NCBI RefSeq assembly: GCF_003633685.1
Contig: NZ_RBKT01000001.1
Span: forward strand, 6,386,001-6,450,000
DNA: 64,000 bases
Direction of reading: 5' to 3'
DNA from: Micromonospora pisi
Lineage (GTDB): Bacteria; Actinomycetota; Actinomycetes; Mycobacteriales; Micromonosporaceae
The translations under genes and the position numbers were made by a program. Below are positions 8,528 to 16,672 of the stretch, one piece after another (the stretch's first letter is position 1; every line of letters starts with the position of its first letter). Below the pieces are notes generated by a model that searched no databases, was not told the DNA's origin, and saw nothing but the letters and a program-made list of their open reading frames with translations.

Positions 8528-9199
8528 ATGGCGCTCACCGACGAAGCGATCCACAAGATCAAAGAGATGATCGTCTCCGGCGAGTTGCGCCCCGGCGATC
8601 GGCTCCCGAAGGAGGCCGACCTGGCCGACCGGTTGGGGCTGTCCCGCAACTCCCTGCGTGAGGCCGTGAAGGCACTTTCGGTGATCCGGGTGCTGGACGT
8701 ACGCCAGGGTGACGGCACGTACGTGACCAGCCTCGACCCCGGTCTGCTGCTGGACGCGATGAGCTTCGTGGTCGACTTCCACCGCGACGACACCGTTCTC
8801 CAGTTCCTGGAGGTACGCCGAATCCTGGAACCGGCCGCCGCGGCGATGGCCGCCCAGCGGATGACCGAGCAGGAGATCGCCACCCTGCGTACCCTGCTCG
8901 ACGGGCTGGGCGGTGAGCCGACCATCGACGCGTTGGTCGCCAACGACCTGGAGTTCCACCGTCAGATCGCGGCCGGCGCCGGCAACGACGTGCTCTGCTC
9001 GCTGATCGACAGTCTCTCCGGTCCCACCACCAGGGCCCGGATCTGGCGGGGCCTCACCCAGGAGAGCGCGGTGGCGCGCACCCGTGAGCAACACGCCGCG
9101 ATCCTGGACGCCATCGCCGCCCGGCAACCCGAACTCGCCCGTTCCTGGGCCACCGTGCACGTGGCCGGTGTCGAGGACTGGCTGCGCCGTGCCCTGTAA
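8528..9199 (+). CDS. FadR-subfamily GntR transcriptional regulator
   Basis: This 223-residue protein has an N-terminal winged helix (residues 1-65, LPKEADLADRLGLSRNSLREAVKAL) and a C-terminal all-helical FCD domain (about 90-215) that usually binds a small organic acid and a metal. The ATG is preceded by GGAGGGAACGAGC. It stands alone: the upstream gene is divergent and 287 bases away, and the next gene has its own leaderless promoter, so its target is not evident. FCD regulators typically control carboxylate or sugar-acid catabolism. Confidence 0.9.
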   Translation: MALTDEAIHKIKEMIVSGELRPGDRLPKEADLADRLGLSRNSLREAVKALSVIRVLDVRQGDGTYVTSLDPGLLLDAMSFVVDFHRDDTVLQFLEVRRILEPAAAAMAAQRMTEQEIATLRTLLDGLGGEPTIDALVANDLEFHRQIAAGAGNDVLCSLIDSLSGPTTRARIWRGLTQESAVARTREQHAAILDAIAARQPELARSWATVHVAGVEDWLRRAL

Positions 9200-9290
9200 C
9201 TCGCCTGAGCTGGGCATTGTCATATTTCCGACCGATGTGGCTCGGCCGTTCGGTCAGGTGCGGTGACCTGCTGGTCTTACGCTCTGCGTC

Positions 9291-9830
9291 ATGTTCGACA
9301 CCCTTCGTCAGGACTATCGGCGCAACCGTGATCCGTTGGTCCGGCTCGTGCTGACCGTTTTCCGCTTCGGACAGTGGACGGTCGGCCGCCGTACGCTGAT
9401 CCGTCGCCTCTGCACCCTTCCGTACAAGGTGCTCAACCTGGTGGTCATCCGCCTCGGCACCAACAGCGACCTGCCCCGTGAACTGTCCTGCGGCCCCGGA
9501 CTGCGGCTCTTCCACCCGTACGGGCTGGTGTTCCACCGGGACGCCCGCCTCGGGCGGGACGTCAGCGTCTACCACCACGTGACGATCGGGCGGCGGGACC
9601 ACAGCGGTGAGCCGCAGATCGGTGACGAGGTCACGCTCGGCGCCGGCGCCACCGTACTCGGGCCGGTCGTGGTCGGCTGCGGCGCCAAGATCGGTGCCGG
9701 CGCCACCGTGCTCGACGACGTGCCGCCCGGCGGTCGGGCGATCGGCCCACGCGCACAGGTCACCGGCGTCCGGCAGGGCGAACGGCGGGCCGACTCCGAT
9801 CACGGCAGCCCACTGCTCGCCGGAGGCTAA
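9291..9830 (+). CDS. hexapeptide-repeat acetyltransferase (serine acetyltransferase-like)
   Basis: This 179-residue left-handed beta-helix acetyltransferase has imperfect hexapeptide repeats from about residue 65 to 155 (VTIGRR, VTLGAGATVLGPVVVGCGAKIGAGATVL). It is shorter than CysE and resembles the serine acetyltransferase-like enzymes that O-acetylate saccharides. A TACGCT at 9278-9283, 7 bases before the ATG, indicates a leaderless transcript. Its stop codon overlaps the stop of the convergent universal stress gene. The acceptor substrate is unknown. Confidence 0.85.
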   Translation: MFDTLRQDYRRNRDPLVRLVLTVFRFGQWTVGRRTLIRRLCTLPYKVLNLVVIRLGTNSDLPRELSCGPGLRLFHPYGLVFHRDARLGRDVSVYHHVTIGRRDHSGEPQIGDEVTLGAGATVLGPVVVGCGAKIGAGATVLDDVPPGGRAIGPRAQVTGVRQGERRADSDHGSPLLAGG

Positions 9831-10714
9831 CCCCGACCGGTCGCCAGTTCGCGGACCACTACGGTCGGGCACTCGGTGTGGTGCAGCACCTGCTGGCTGA
9901 CCGAGCCGAGCAGCAGACCCCGGAAGCCACCGCGACCCCGGCTGCCGACCACCAGCAACTGGGCCCGCCGGCTCGCCTCGACCAGCACCTCGACCGGGTG
10001 GCCGGCGACCACCTCGCCGGTGATCGACAGGTCCGGAAACCGTCGCCGACAGTCGACCAGTTGCTGGTCCACCGCGTCCTGCTCGGCCCGGGACATCTCG
10101 TTCGGGTCCGACTCCGCCGGCCGCCACCGGGTCGTCGACCCGGTCCAGACCCGTACCGCGTGCACCGGGGCACCGCGTCGCGCCGCGCGTTCGATCGCCC
10201 AACCGAGGGCGAGCTGCGCGTACGGGGAACCGTCGGTCCCCACCACGATCCGACTCCGGGCCGGGTCGGCACCGGCGGCGCCGGACGGCACCACCACGAC
10301 CGGGCAGTGCGCGTGGGTGCTCATCGCGATCGTCGTCGACCCGGCGAGCAGGCCGGTGAAGCCACCGTGGCCGCGACTGCCGAGCACCACCATCGTGGCG
10401 TCGGCGGAGCGCTCCCGTAGCCCCATCGAGGCCGGTGACTCCAGCACCTCACCCCGTACGTCCAGTCCCGGATGACTGGCCACGGACTGGTCCACCGCCG
10501 CCGCCACCATGCCCTCCACCGCACGCCGCGTGGTCTCGTCCGGCCAGGTCCCGGGGCCGGGTCCGGGACCGATCCAGGTCCCGGCGGCCATCCACTCGAA
10601 GGCGTACGCCAACTGGACCGGCTCCCCGGTCCGGCCGGCCTCGTCGAGCGCCCAGTCGAGCGCGCGGGTGGCGCCCTCGGAACCGTCGTAACCGACCAGG
10701 ATCGGTCTGTCCAT
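9827..10714 (-). CDS. tandem universal stress protein (UspA family)
   Basis: This 295-residue protein is made of two UspA domains (about 1-145 and 155-293). Both carry the ATP-binding G-x2-G-x9-G-S/T type motif (GSRGHGGFTGLLAGSTT and GSRGRGGFRGLLLGSVS), so both halves should bind ATP. It starts 3 bases after the stop of the phosphoketolase gene, so it is almost certainly translated from the same leftward transcript: usp, then xfp, then usp. Tandem Usp proteins in actinobacteria act in hypoxia and dormancy responses. A direct role beside phosphoketolase is inference. Confidence 0.92.
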   Translation of the reverse strand: MDRPILVGYDGSEGATRALDWALDEAGRTGEPVQLAYAFEWMAAGTWIGPGPGPGTWPDETTRRAVEGMVAAAVDQSVASHPGLDVRGEVLESPASMGLRERSADATMVVLGSRGHGGFTGLLAGSTTIAMSTHAHCPVVVVPSGAAGADPARSRIVVGTDGSPYAQLALGWAIERAARRGAPVHAVRVWTGSTTRWRPAESDPNEMSRAEQDAVDQQLVDCRRRFPDLSITGEVVAGHPVEVLVEASRRAQLLVVGSRGRGGFRGLLLGSVSQQVLHHTECPTVVVRELATGRG

Positions 10715-10717
10715 CCG

Positions 10718-13099
10718 TCAGCTCCGGGTTCCGACCCAGCGCCACTCGGCGACCCGGGGAGCGTCCTCGCCGTAGCGGCGGGTGTACTCGCGACACTCCT
10801 GCCGGGCGTCGACCATGGCCTGACGCAGGTGGGCGGCGCGGGCACCGAGCCCCGGCACCCGGTCGATCACGTCGACCACCAGGTGGAACCGGTCGAGCTG
10901 ATTGAGCATCACCATGTCGAACGGGGTGGTGGTGGTCCCCTCCTCCTGGTAGCCCCGTACGTGCAGGTTGTCGTGGTTGGCGCGGCGGTAGGTCAGCCGG
11001 TGGATCAGTGCCGGATAACCGTGGTAGGCGAAGATCACCGGCTTGTCGCGGGTGAAGATGGTGTCGAACTGGGTGTCCGGCAGACCGTGCGGATGCGCCG
11101 CCTCCGACTGCAACCGCATCAGGTCGATCACGTTGACCACCCGTACCCGGAGTTCGGGCAGGTGCCGGCGGAGCAGGTCGGCGGCGGCCAGCGTCTCCAG
11201 GGTGGGTACGTCGCCGGCGCAGGCGAGCACCACGTCCGGTTCGGCGCCCTGGTCGGTGCTGGCCCAGGGCCAGATGCCGAGCCCGCGCCGGGCGTGCAGG
11301 ATCGCCTCGTCCATGGAGAGCCAGTTCGGGCTGGGCTGCTTGCCGGCGACCACCACGTTGATGTAATGCCGGCTGCGCAGGCAGTGGTCCATGGTGGTGA
11401 GCAGGGTGTTCGCGTCCGGTGGCAGGTAGACCCGGACCACCTCGACCTTCTTGTTCACCACGTGGTCGATGAAGCCCGGGTCCTGGTGGGAGAAGCCGTT
11501 GTGGTCCTGCCGCCACACGTGGCTGGAGAGCAGGTAGTTGAGGGACGCCAGCGGGCGGCGCCAGGGGATGCCCCGGGTCGTCTTGAGCCACTTGGCGTGC
11601 TGGTTGACCATCGAGTCGACGATGTGGATGAACGCCTCGTAGCTGGTGAAGACCCCGTGCCGGCCGGTCAGCAGGTACCCCTCCAACCAGCCCTGGCAGA
11701 GGTGCTCGGAGAGCACCTCCATCACCCGCCCGTCCGGGCCGAGGTGGTCGTCGCCGGCCCGTTGGGCGCCGAGCCACACCCGGTCGGTTGCCTCGAAGAC
11801 CGCGTCGAGCTTGTTGGACGCGACCTCGTCCGGGCCGAAGAGCCGGAACCGGTCCGGGTTGGCCACGATCACGTCGCGCAGCCACCGGCCGGTGGCGGTG
11901 GTCGCCCCGGCCGTCGTACCGCCCGGTTCCGGCACCGCTACCGCGTAGTCGCGGAAGTCGGGCAGCGTCAGGTCGCGCAGCACCTGGCCGCCGTTGGTGT
12001 TCGGATTGGCGCTCATCCGCCGGTCACCCCTCGGCACCAGGCCGGCGATCTCGGCTACGGGCGAACCGGTGGCGTCGAAGAGTTCCTCGGGGCGGTAACC
12101 GCGCAGCCACCGTTCGAGCTGTGCCAGGTGTTCCGGGTTGTCCCGTACCCCGGAGAGCGGGACCTGGTGGGCGCGGAAGGTCCCCTCGACCGGACGGCCG
12201 TCGACCTCGCGCGGCCCGGTCCAGCCCTTCGGCGTACGGAGCACGATCATCGGCCAGCGGGGGCGTTCGACCACGCCGGTGCCCCGGGCCCGACGTTGGA
12301 TCGCGGCGATCTCGTCCAGCGCCCGGTCCAGGGTGCCGGCGAGCTCCTGGTGCACCCGGTCCGGTTCGTCACCGGCGACCACGTACGGCTGGTAGCCGTA
12401 GCCGCGCAGGATCGACAGCAGGTCCTCCTGGGGGATCCGGTCGAGCACCGTCGGGTTGCCGATCTTGTAGCCGTTGAGGTGCAGGACGGGCAGGACCGCC
12501 CCGTCGCGGGCCGGGTTGAGGAAGACGTTGGAGAGCCAGCTGCCGGCCAGTGGCCCGGTCTCCGCTTCGCCGTCGCCGATCACACAGGCGACGATCAGTT
12601 CCGGGTTGTCGAAGGCGGCGCCGTACGCGTGCATCAGCGAGTAGCCGAGCTCGCCGCCCTCGTGGATCGACCCGGGTACCTCCGAGGCGACGTGGCTGGG
12701 GATGCCGCCGGGAAAGGAGAACTGCCGGAACAGCCGCTCCATGCCCTCCTCGTCGCGGGAGACCGACGGGTAGCGCTCGGTGTAGGTCCCTTCGAGCCAC
12801 GTGTTGGCCACGATCGCGGGTCCGCCGTGTCCCGGCCCGGTTATGAACATCATCTGGAGGTCGCGGCGGACGATGGTCCGGTTCAGGTGCGCGTAGACCA
12901 GGTTCAGCCCGGGGCTGGTACCCCAGTGTCCGAGCAGCCGGGGCTTGATCTGCGCCGGGGCCAGTGGCTCGCGCAGCAGCGGGTTGGCCATCAGGTAGAT
13001 CTGCCCGACGGTCAGGTAGTTCGCCGCCCGCCAGTACGCGTTCAGCCGACGCAGTTCGTCGTCGGCGAGCGGGGCGTGTGGTTCCACGGCGGTCTCCAT
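10718..13099 (-). CDS. xfp: xylulose-5-phosphate/fructose-6-phosphate phosphoketolase
   Basis: This 793-residue thiamine-diphosphate enzyme cleaves xylulose-5-P or fructose-6-P with phosphate to acetyl-P plus glyceraldehyde-3-P or erythrose-4-P. Family motifs are clear: [24 protein letters not shown], the diphosphate/Mg site [38 protein letters not shown] and [14 protein letters not shown]. The ATG at 13099 gives the normal family length; a longer frame adds a low-complexity Arg-rich leader of 184 residues that overlaps the upstream gene. It lies between two universal stress genes in one operon, suggesting acetyl-phosphate/ATP supply under energy limitation. Confidence 0.96.
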   Translation of the reverse strand: METAVEPHAPLADDELRRLNAYWRAANYLTVGQIYLMANPLLREPLAPAQIKPRLLGHWGTSPGLNLVYAHLNRTIVRRDLQMMFITGPGHGGPAIVANTWLEGTYTERYPSVSRDEEGMERLFRQFSFPGGIPSHVASEVPGSIHEGGELGYSLMHAYGAAFDNPELIVACVIGDGEAETGPLAGSWLSNVFLNPARDGAVLPVLHLNGYKIGNPTVLDRIPQEDLLSILRGYGYQPYVVAGDEPDRVHQELAGTLDRALDEIAAIQRRARGTGVVERPRWPMIVLRTPKGWTGPREVDGRPVEGTFRAHQVPLSGVRDNPEHLAQLERWLRGYRPEELFDATGSPVAEIAGLVPRGDRRMSANPNTNGGQVLRDLTLPDFRDYAVAVPEPGGTTAGATTATGRWLRDVIVANPDRFRLFGPDEVASNKLDAVFEATDRVWLGAQRAGDDHLGPDGRVMEVLSEHLCQGWLEGYLLTGRHGVFTSYEAFIHIVDSMVNQHAKWLKTTRGIPWRRPLASLNYLLSSHVWRQDHNGFSHQDPGFIDHVVNKKVEVVRVYLPPDANTLLTTMDHCLRSRHYINVVVAGKQPSPNWLSMDEAILHARRGLGIWPWASTDQGAEPDVVLACAGDVPTLETLAAADLLRRHLPELRVRVVNVIDLMRLQSEAAHPHGLPDTQFDTIFTRDKPVIFAYHGYPALIHRLTYRRANHDNLHVRGYQEEGTTTTPFDMVMLNQLDRFHLVVDVIDRVPGLGARAAHLRQAMVDARQECREYTRRYGEDAPRVAEWRWVGTRS

Positions 13100-13203
13100 C
13101 GGCCTCAGACTCTCGCGAGTCGGGCGCTCGCGCAGCCGGATCCGGGATGTTGACTCCGACCGGGTCGTCAGTTCCGGGCGGAGGACCGGCCGGTCCCGGG
13201 CCT

Positions 13204-14043
13204 CTACGCCTGTATGTAGAGCTCGTGCGCGGTACGGACGATCACCACCGGGGCGGGTGAGTGGTAGAGCAACGTCTGGCTGAGTGCCCCGAGCATGCTG
13301 CGTGAGGGTTGTTCGCCGCGCATGCTCACCACGACGAGTTCGGCCGTACGGGACGCCTCGATCAGGAGGTGCTTGGACTCGCCGGAGCGGACCTGCTGGG
13401 TGACCCGGACCGCCGGGTACCTCTCCTGCCACGGGGCGACCGTCTCGGCGAGTTGCCGGGCGATGGAGGGGTCCGGTTCCTCCGAGGGGTCGTCCGCCTC
13501 CCATACCCGGAGCACGACCAGTTCGGAGTCGCGTGTGGCGGCGGCGTCGAAGGCGAAGTCGAGGGCGGTCGACGTACCGGCCCCGCAGTCGATGCCGACC
13601 AGCACCGGCGCTGGCGGTGGCAGGTTCTCCCGGGCGACCAGCACGCTGCACCCGGCCCGGGCGGCGATCTGCACGGAGATCGCCTCGATCGGTACTGCGG
13701 TCTGACCGGAGAGCCCGCCGTCGCCGAGTACGAGCAGCGCGGCGCTGCCCGACTCCCGCAGCAGGGTGGTCAGGGCCGGCCCTTCGATCAGCGCGCAGGT
13801 GAGTCGTAGTACGGGTTCGGACTCGGTGGCGACCTGGGCGGCCTGGTTCAGGATTCGTTCGGCCGGTTCCCGTAGCTCCCCCTCGATTGGTGCCGACGGG
13901 TCGGCGATCCAGTTGAAGGCGTGCACGATCCGGAGCGGTCGCTGGTGTGCCGCTGCCTCGTGTGCGGCCAGCCGAACGGCGGTCAGGCTCTGTGGTGAGT
14001 CGTCCACGCCGACCACGACCGGTGCGTCCGCGGTCAGGCTCAT
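13204..14043 (-). CDS. universal stress protein, degenerate ATP motifs
   Basis: This 279-residue protein consists of two UspA-like domains and starts at an ATG preceded by GGAGGTGAGAACG. Unlike the second stress protein of this operon, the glycine-rich ATP loops are eroded: [17 protein letters not shown] replaces the usual GSRG-type loop in the second half, and the first half has GDGGLSGQT. It may therefore be a non-ATP-binding member. It is the first gene of the leftward operon with xfp (104-base gap). It is divergent from the HTH/Clp-N pair across 161 bases holding two palindromic operators and a half-match to a DevR-type GGGAC box (14129-14150). Confidence 0.88.
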   Translation of the reverse strand: MSLTADAPVVVGVDDSPQSLTAVRLAAHEAAAHQRPLRIVHAFNWIADPSAPIEGELREPAERILNQAAQVATESEPVLRLTCALIEGPALTTLLRESGSAALLVLGDGGLSGQTAVPIEAISVQIAARAGCSVLVARENLPPPAPVLVGIDCGAGTSTALDFAFDAAATRDSELVVLRVWEADDPSEEPDPSIARQLAETVAPWQERYPAVRVTQQVRSGESKHLLIEASRTAELVVVSMRGEQPSRSMLGALSQTLLYHSPAPVVIVRTAHELYIQA

Positions 14044-14155
14044 CGTTCTCACCTCCGGGCCGGGGTCTCGGCGACGGTCGGCGGGCCGGGACGTGCGGAA
14101 ACAGGCCCGGTACCGACAGTAGTGGCGGTTCGGGACCTGGTGGGCCGGAACCGGT

Positions 14156-14175
14156 TTGTCAACCAGGGTTGACAA
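14156..14175. promoter_or_regulatory. operator O1 (TTGTCAACC-AG-GGTTGACAA)
   Basis: An inverted repeat with two 9-base arms around a 2-base centre. Its right arm contains the TTGACA -35 element of the HTH gene. The core TGTCAACC-N2-GGTTGACA recurs in the neighbouring operator. Confidence 0.75.
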
Positions 14176-14198
14176 GCGCCATACTGTCAACCTAGGTT
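14169..14198 (+). promoter_or_regulatory. leaderless promoter of the HTH / Clp-N pair
   Basis: TTGACA (14169-14174), an 18-base spacer and TAGGTT (14193-14198), then 6 bases and the ATG at 14205. The transcript should begin at or beside the start codon. The -35 lies in operator O1 and the -10 in operator O2, so a bound repressor would cover the whole promoter. Confidence 0.7.
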
Positions 14199-14207
14199 GA
14201 CAGTATG
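14180..14207. promoter_or_regulatory. operator O2, 28-bp perfect palindrome including the start codon
   Basis: A perfect 28-bp palindrome centred on CCTAGG. Each half reads CATACTGTCAACCT inward, and the right half ends in the ATG start codon of the HTH gene at 14205-14207. The core matches operator O1, and the two centres lie 28 bases apart, close to three helical turns if 9.3-10.5 bp per turn is allowed. The arrangement suggests autorepression by the adjacent HTH protein and possibly control of the divergent usp-xfp operon. Confidence 0.85.
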
Positions 14208-14441
14208 AGTCAGGCTACGGATCTCGCGGCGGCGGCGGGGAGCACCGACCCCAGGGTCGGACTCCGGGCGGTGCTCGCCCTCCGCCGACTGCTGGAGCGG
14301 CTGGAGATCGTCCAGGTCGACAACGCTCGACGCCAGGGCTGGTCCTGGCAGGAGATCGCCGACGCGCTGGAGGTCAGCCGTCAGGGCGTCCACAAGAAAC
14401 ATGCCGGCCGGTCGCCGGCACCTACCCGGGGAGAGTCGTGA
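14205..14441 (+). CDS. small helix-turn-helix protein, probable autorepressor
   Basis: This 78-residue protein is almost entirely helical. The C-terminal third is a helix-turn-helix: GWSWQEIADALEVSRQGVHK, where the recognition helix is near residues 56-66. The N-terminal half (LRAVLALRRLLERLEIVQVDNARRQ) is probably a dimerisation helix. Its start codon is part of the 28-bp palindrome, and it overlaps the following Clp-N gene by one base (TGATG), so the two are translationally coupled. Pairs of a small HTH protein with a Clp-N-domain protein recur in actinobacteria; I know of no defined function for them. Autoregulation is inferred from the operators. Confidence 0.85.
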   Translation: MSQATDLAAAAGSTDPRVGLRAVLALRRLLERLEIVQVDNARRQGWSWQEIADALEVSRQGVHKKHAGRSPAPTRGES

Positions 14442-15010
14442 TGTGGAATCGCTTCACCGTGTCGGCCCGACAGGTCATCGTCACGGCCCAGACCCAGCGC
14501 CGCGCGCTGCGGCACGACTTCATCGGCACCGAGCACCTGCTGCTCGGACTGCTCGACGACGAGGCCGGCCCGGTCGCGGCGCTGCTGCGCGACGCCGGGA
14601 TCGACGCCGACCGGGTCCGGACGGAGATCGCCGCCATGGAACGGCGCGAGCTGGGCGAGACGGACGCCGAGGCGTTGCGCTCGATCGGCATCGACCTCGA
14701 CGCGGTCCGGGCCAGCGTCGAGCAGACGTTCGGCGAGGGTGCGCTCGAGGCGCCGCTGCCACCGGGGCGGCGCCGCCTCTTCGGTGGGCGGTTGCCCCGG
14801 ACCCGCCTCTCGCCCCGGGCCCAGAAGGTGCTGGAACTCTCGCTGCGCGAGTCACTCCGGTTGCGGCACGACCAGATCGGTCCGGAGCACATCCTGCTCG
14901 GCCTGCTGCGCGAGGGGGAGGGGCTCGCCGCGTCGATCCTCACCCGGGCCGGTCTGGACCTCGACGACCTGCGCCGTCGCACCGTCCACGCCCTCGGCGC
15001 GGCAGCCTGA
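14441..15010 (+). CDS. Clp N-terminal-domain protein without ATPase
   Basis: This 189-residue protein contains two Clp R repeats, about residues 3-70 (FTVSARQVIVTAQTQRRALRHDFIGTEHLLLGLL is the region) and about 125-185 (RAQKVLELSLRESLRLRHDQIG...EHILLGLL). These are the four-helix modules that bind adaptors and substrates in ClpA/ClpC, but no AAA+ ATPase follows. It could act as an adaptor, decoy or substrate-delivery factor for ClpC, or simply as a ligand-sensing partner of the HTH protein. ATG 14441 is preceded by GGGGAGA; a GTG at 14438 is an alternative. A ClgR/ClpP pair lies 7 kb away. Confidence 0.88.
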   Translation: MWNRFTVSARQVIVTAQTQRRALRHDFIGTEHLLLGLLDDEAGPVAALLRDAGIDADRVRTEIAAMERRELGETDAEALRSIGIDLDAVRASVEQTFGEGALEAPLPPGRRRLFGGRLPRTRLSPRAQKVLELSLRESLRLRHDQIGPEHILLGLLREGEGLAASILTRAGLDLDDLRRRTVHALGAAA

Positions 15011-15105
15011 CGGACGCCAGGCACGACCAGGGCGGCGACGGCGGTCAGCGGTTGTCGGTCGATGAGGTCCCGCCGGCCCGCTCTCGCGCGTCGACGGAAG
15101 GCGGG

Positions 15106-16287
15106 TCAGGCGACGGAGAAGGTCACGGTGCCGGTGTACTCACCGGACACGGCCGCGAGGGGTAGTTGGACGGAGACGACGGGGTCCCAGGTGGCGGAGT
15201 TGGTGCCGCGACCGCCGGTGAGGGTGTACGCGGTGCGTTCCACGTCGATGGTCTGAGCGTCCTGCGGGGTGGGTTGGCCGGAGGCGAAAGTGCCGGTGGT
15301 CGAGGTGGCCGGCCCCGACCAGTACGACACGTTGACGCTGGTGATGGTCTGGACCGGGCTGCCGGTGGTGACGAAGTCTGACGCGACCACCGTCGCGATC
15401 CAGGTCGCGTCCTCGAGTCCGCGCAGGTCGCCCACTGTCACCGGCCCCAGGTTGGCGGAGACGGTACCGCCGGGAGCGGCGCTGCCGAGGTCGGCCGCCT
15501 CCGGTGCGGTGATCGACAATTCCCTCGGTTCGGCGCAGGTCGACCGGGTGATCGTGTCGGTGTCCAGGGTGACCGCGCCGTTGATCGCCAACGTCCGGCC
15601 GTCGACCACCAGTCCGGCGCCGACGGTGATCGAGGTGAAGGCGAGGACGTCCCCCCGCAGGGTGGAGTTGGCCCCGAACGTGGCCGAGCTGCCGACCTGC
15701 CAGAAGACATTGCACGACTGGGCGCCGTTGATCAGGTTCACCGTGCTGTCGGCGGCGGTGATGAGCGTGGAGGCCGTCTTGAAGATGAAGACCGCGCTCG
15801 GGTCGCCCTCGGCGTCGAGGGTCAGCGTGCCGGTGATCCCGAAGGTGCCGCTGACGGAGTTGTACACGCCGGTGGTCATGGTGGTGCCGCCGAGGTTGTC
15901 CGAGATGGTGTCCGTGGTCGTCCGCGCTACGGCGTTGTTGTAGGCGATGGCCAGGTCGGCCTGGGCCTGCACGGCGGGGCCGTCGTTCGAGTGGATCGAA
16001 CCGTTGACCTGACCGGGAGGGAACCCGGTCACGGCGGTACCCGGGCTCACTCCGATATCGCCGGTGACCATTGACAGGCCGGTGCTCGTGACCGTCGTGC
16101 CGGCGAGGATCGCGAAGTCGGCGGCGGAGCCCAGTGGCACCGGCACGGTCTCCGCCCTCGCGCTTCTTGGTGCGACCACATCGACCAGCAGAGTGGTCGC
16201 ACCGACCAGGACCAGGACCAGCGTCACAGCCAACCGGTCCATCGCGCGGAGCCTGCGGCGAGTGATCGTCGGGCGGAGAGGCTCCAT
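15106..16287 (-). CDS. secreted ice-binding-like protein (DUF3494)
   Basis: This 393-residue exported protein has a basic N-terminus, a hydrophobic stretch and a cleavage region near ARAET. Residues about 50-245 form the DUF3494 ice-binding-like beta-solenoid (LGSAADFAILAGTTVTSTG, GDIGVSPGTAVTGFPPG, FGANSTLRGDVLAFTSITVG). The C-terminal ~120 residues form a separate beta-rich domain. AAGGAGG precedes the ATG by 5 bases. DUF3494 proteins bind ice in polar organisms, but many mesophilic actinobacteria carry homologues of unknown role, possibly adhesion. It is tail-to-tail with the Clp-N gene and divergent from the protease gene. Confidence 0.85.
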   Translation of the reverse strand: MEPLRPTITRRRLRAMDRLAVTLVLVLVGATTLLVDVVAPRSARAETVPVPLGSAADFAILAGTTVTSTGLSMVTGDIGVSPGTAVTGFPPGQVNGSIHSNDGPAVQAQADLAIAYNNAVARTTTDTISDNLGGTTMTTGVYNSVSGTFGITGTLTLDAEGDPSAVFIFKTASTLITAADSTVNLINGAQSCNVFWQVGSSATFGANSTLRGDVLAFTSITVGAGLVVDGRTLAINGAVTLDTDTITRSTCAEPRELSITAPEAADLGSAAPGGTVSANLGPVTVGDLRGLEDATWIATVVASDFVTTGSPVQTITSVNVSYWSGPATSTTGTFASGQPTPQDAQTIDVERTAYTLTGGRGTNSATWDPVVSVQLPLAAVSGEYTGTVTFSVA

Positions 16288-16672
16288 GGGTCCTCCTTGC
16301 GGGATCGATATGTCGAGGAATCGGATAAAACCGCCTTTAGTGTCCATAAAATCCCCAGCGCAGATCTGGAGCCCATGAACCGCACCGCCCTGGTTGCGAC
16401 CGTTAGGTCAGCCGCGACCGTAGGTGCTGGCAAGTGGCGCAGGATGTCCACGACCCATGGCCAGACGGTCAGCACGTTGAACGCGTGCCAACGAGCGCGT
16501 GATCGCATCTGCTCGAACAGTCGCCGGTCGCGGCAAGATATGACATAGAGGATATGTATCCGCTTCGATTTATTGAGGTTAGCGTGAGCGCACTGACGGC
16601 GTTGCCGCACCGGGCCGGGATCCGGCCGGGCGTGCGCGGCGTCCCCTCACCCCCGATCGAAGGGACCCGTCG
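16288..16672. other. 385-base divergent intergenic region, AT-rich core
   Basis: No gene is supported. Two AT-rich islands (16320-16355 and 16535-16580) probably hold the divergent promoters. Around 16549-16560 an imperfect repeat GGATA-TG-TATCC is visible. I could not assign -35/-10 pairs with confidence. Confidence 0.4.

Noticed and set aside
10472-13153. 893-codon open frame on the strand opposite the phosphoketolase gene
   Set aside because: Its composition is Val/Gly/Arg/His-rich without domains and it mirrors the GC-rich third positions of xfp. The opposite strand encodes a full-length enzyme with all family motifs.
13183-13196. 14-bp palindrome GGACCGGCCGGTCC between usp and xfp
   Set aside because: It has no loop and lies in GC-rich intergenic DNA where such palindromes are common; it could be an operator but nothing else supports that.
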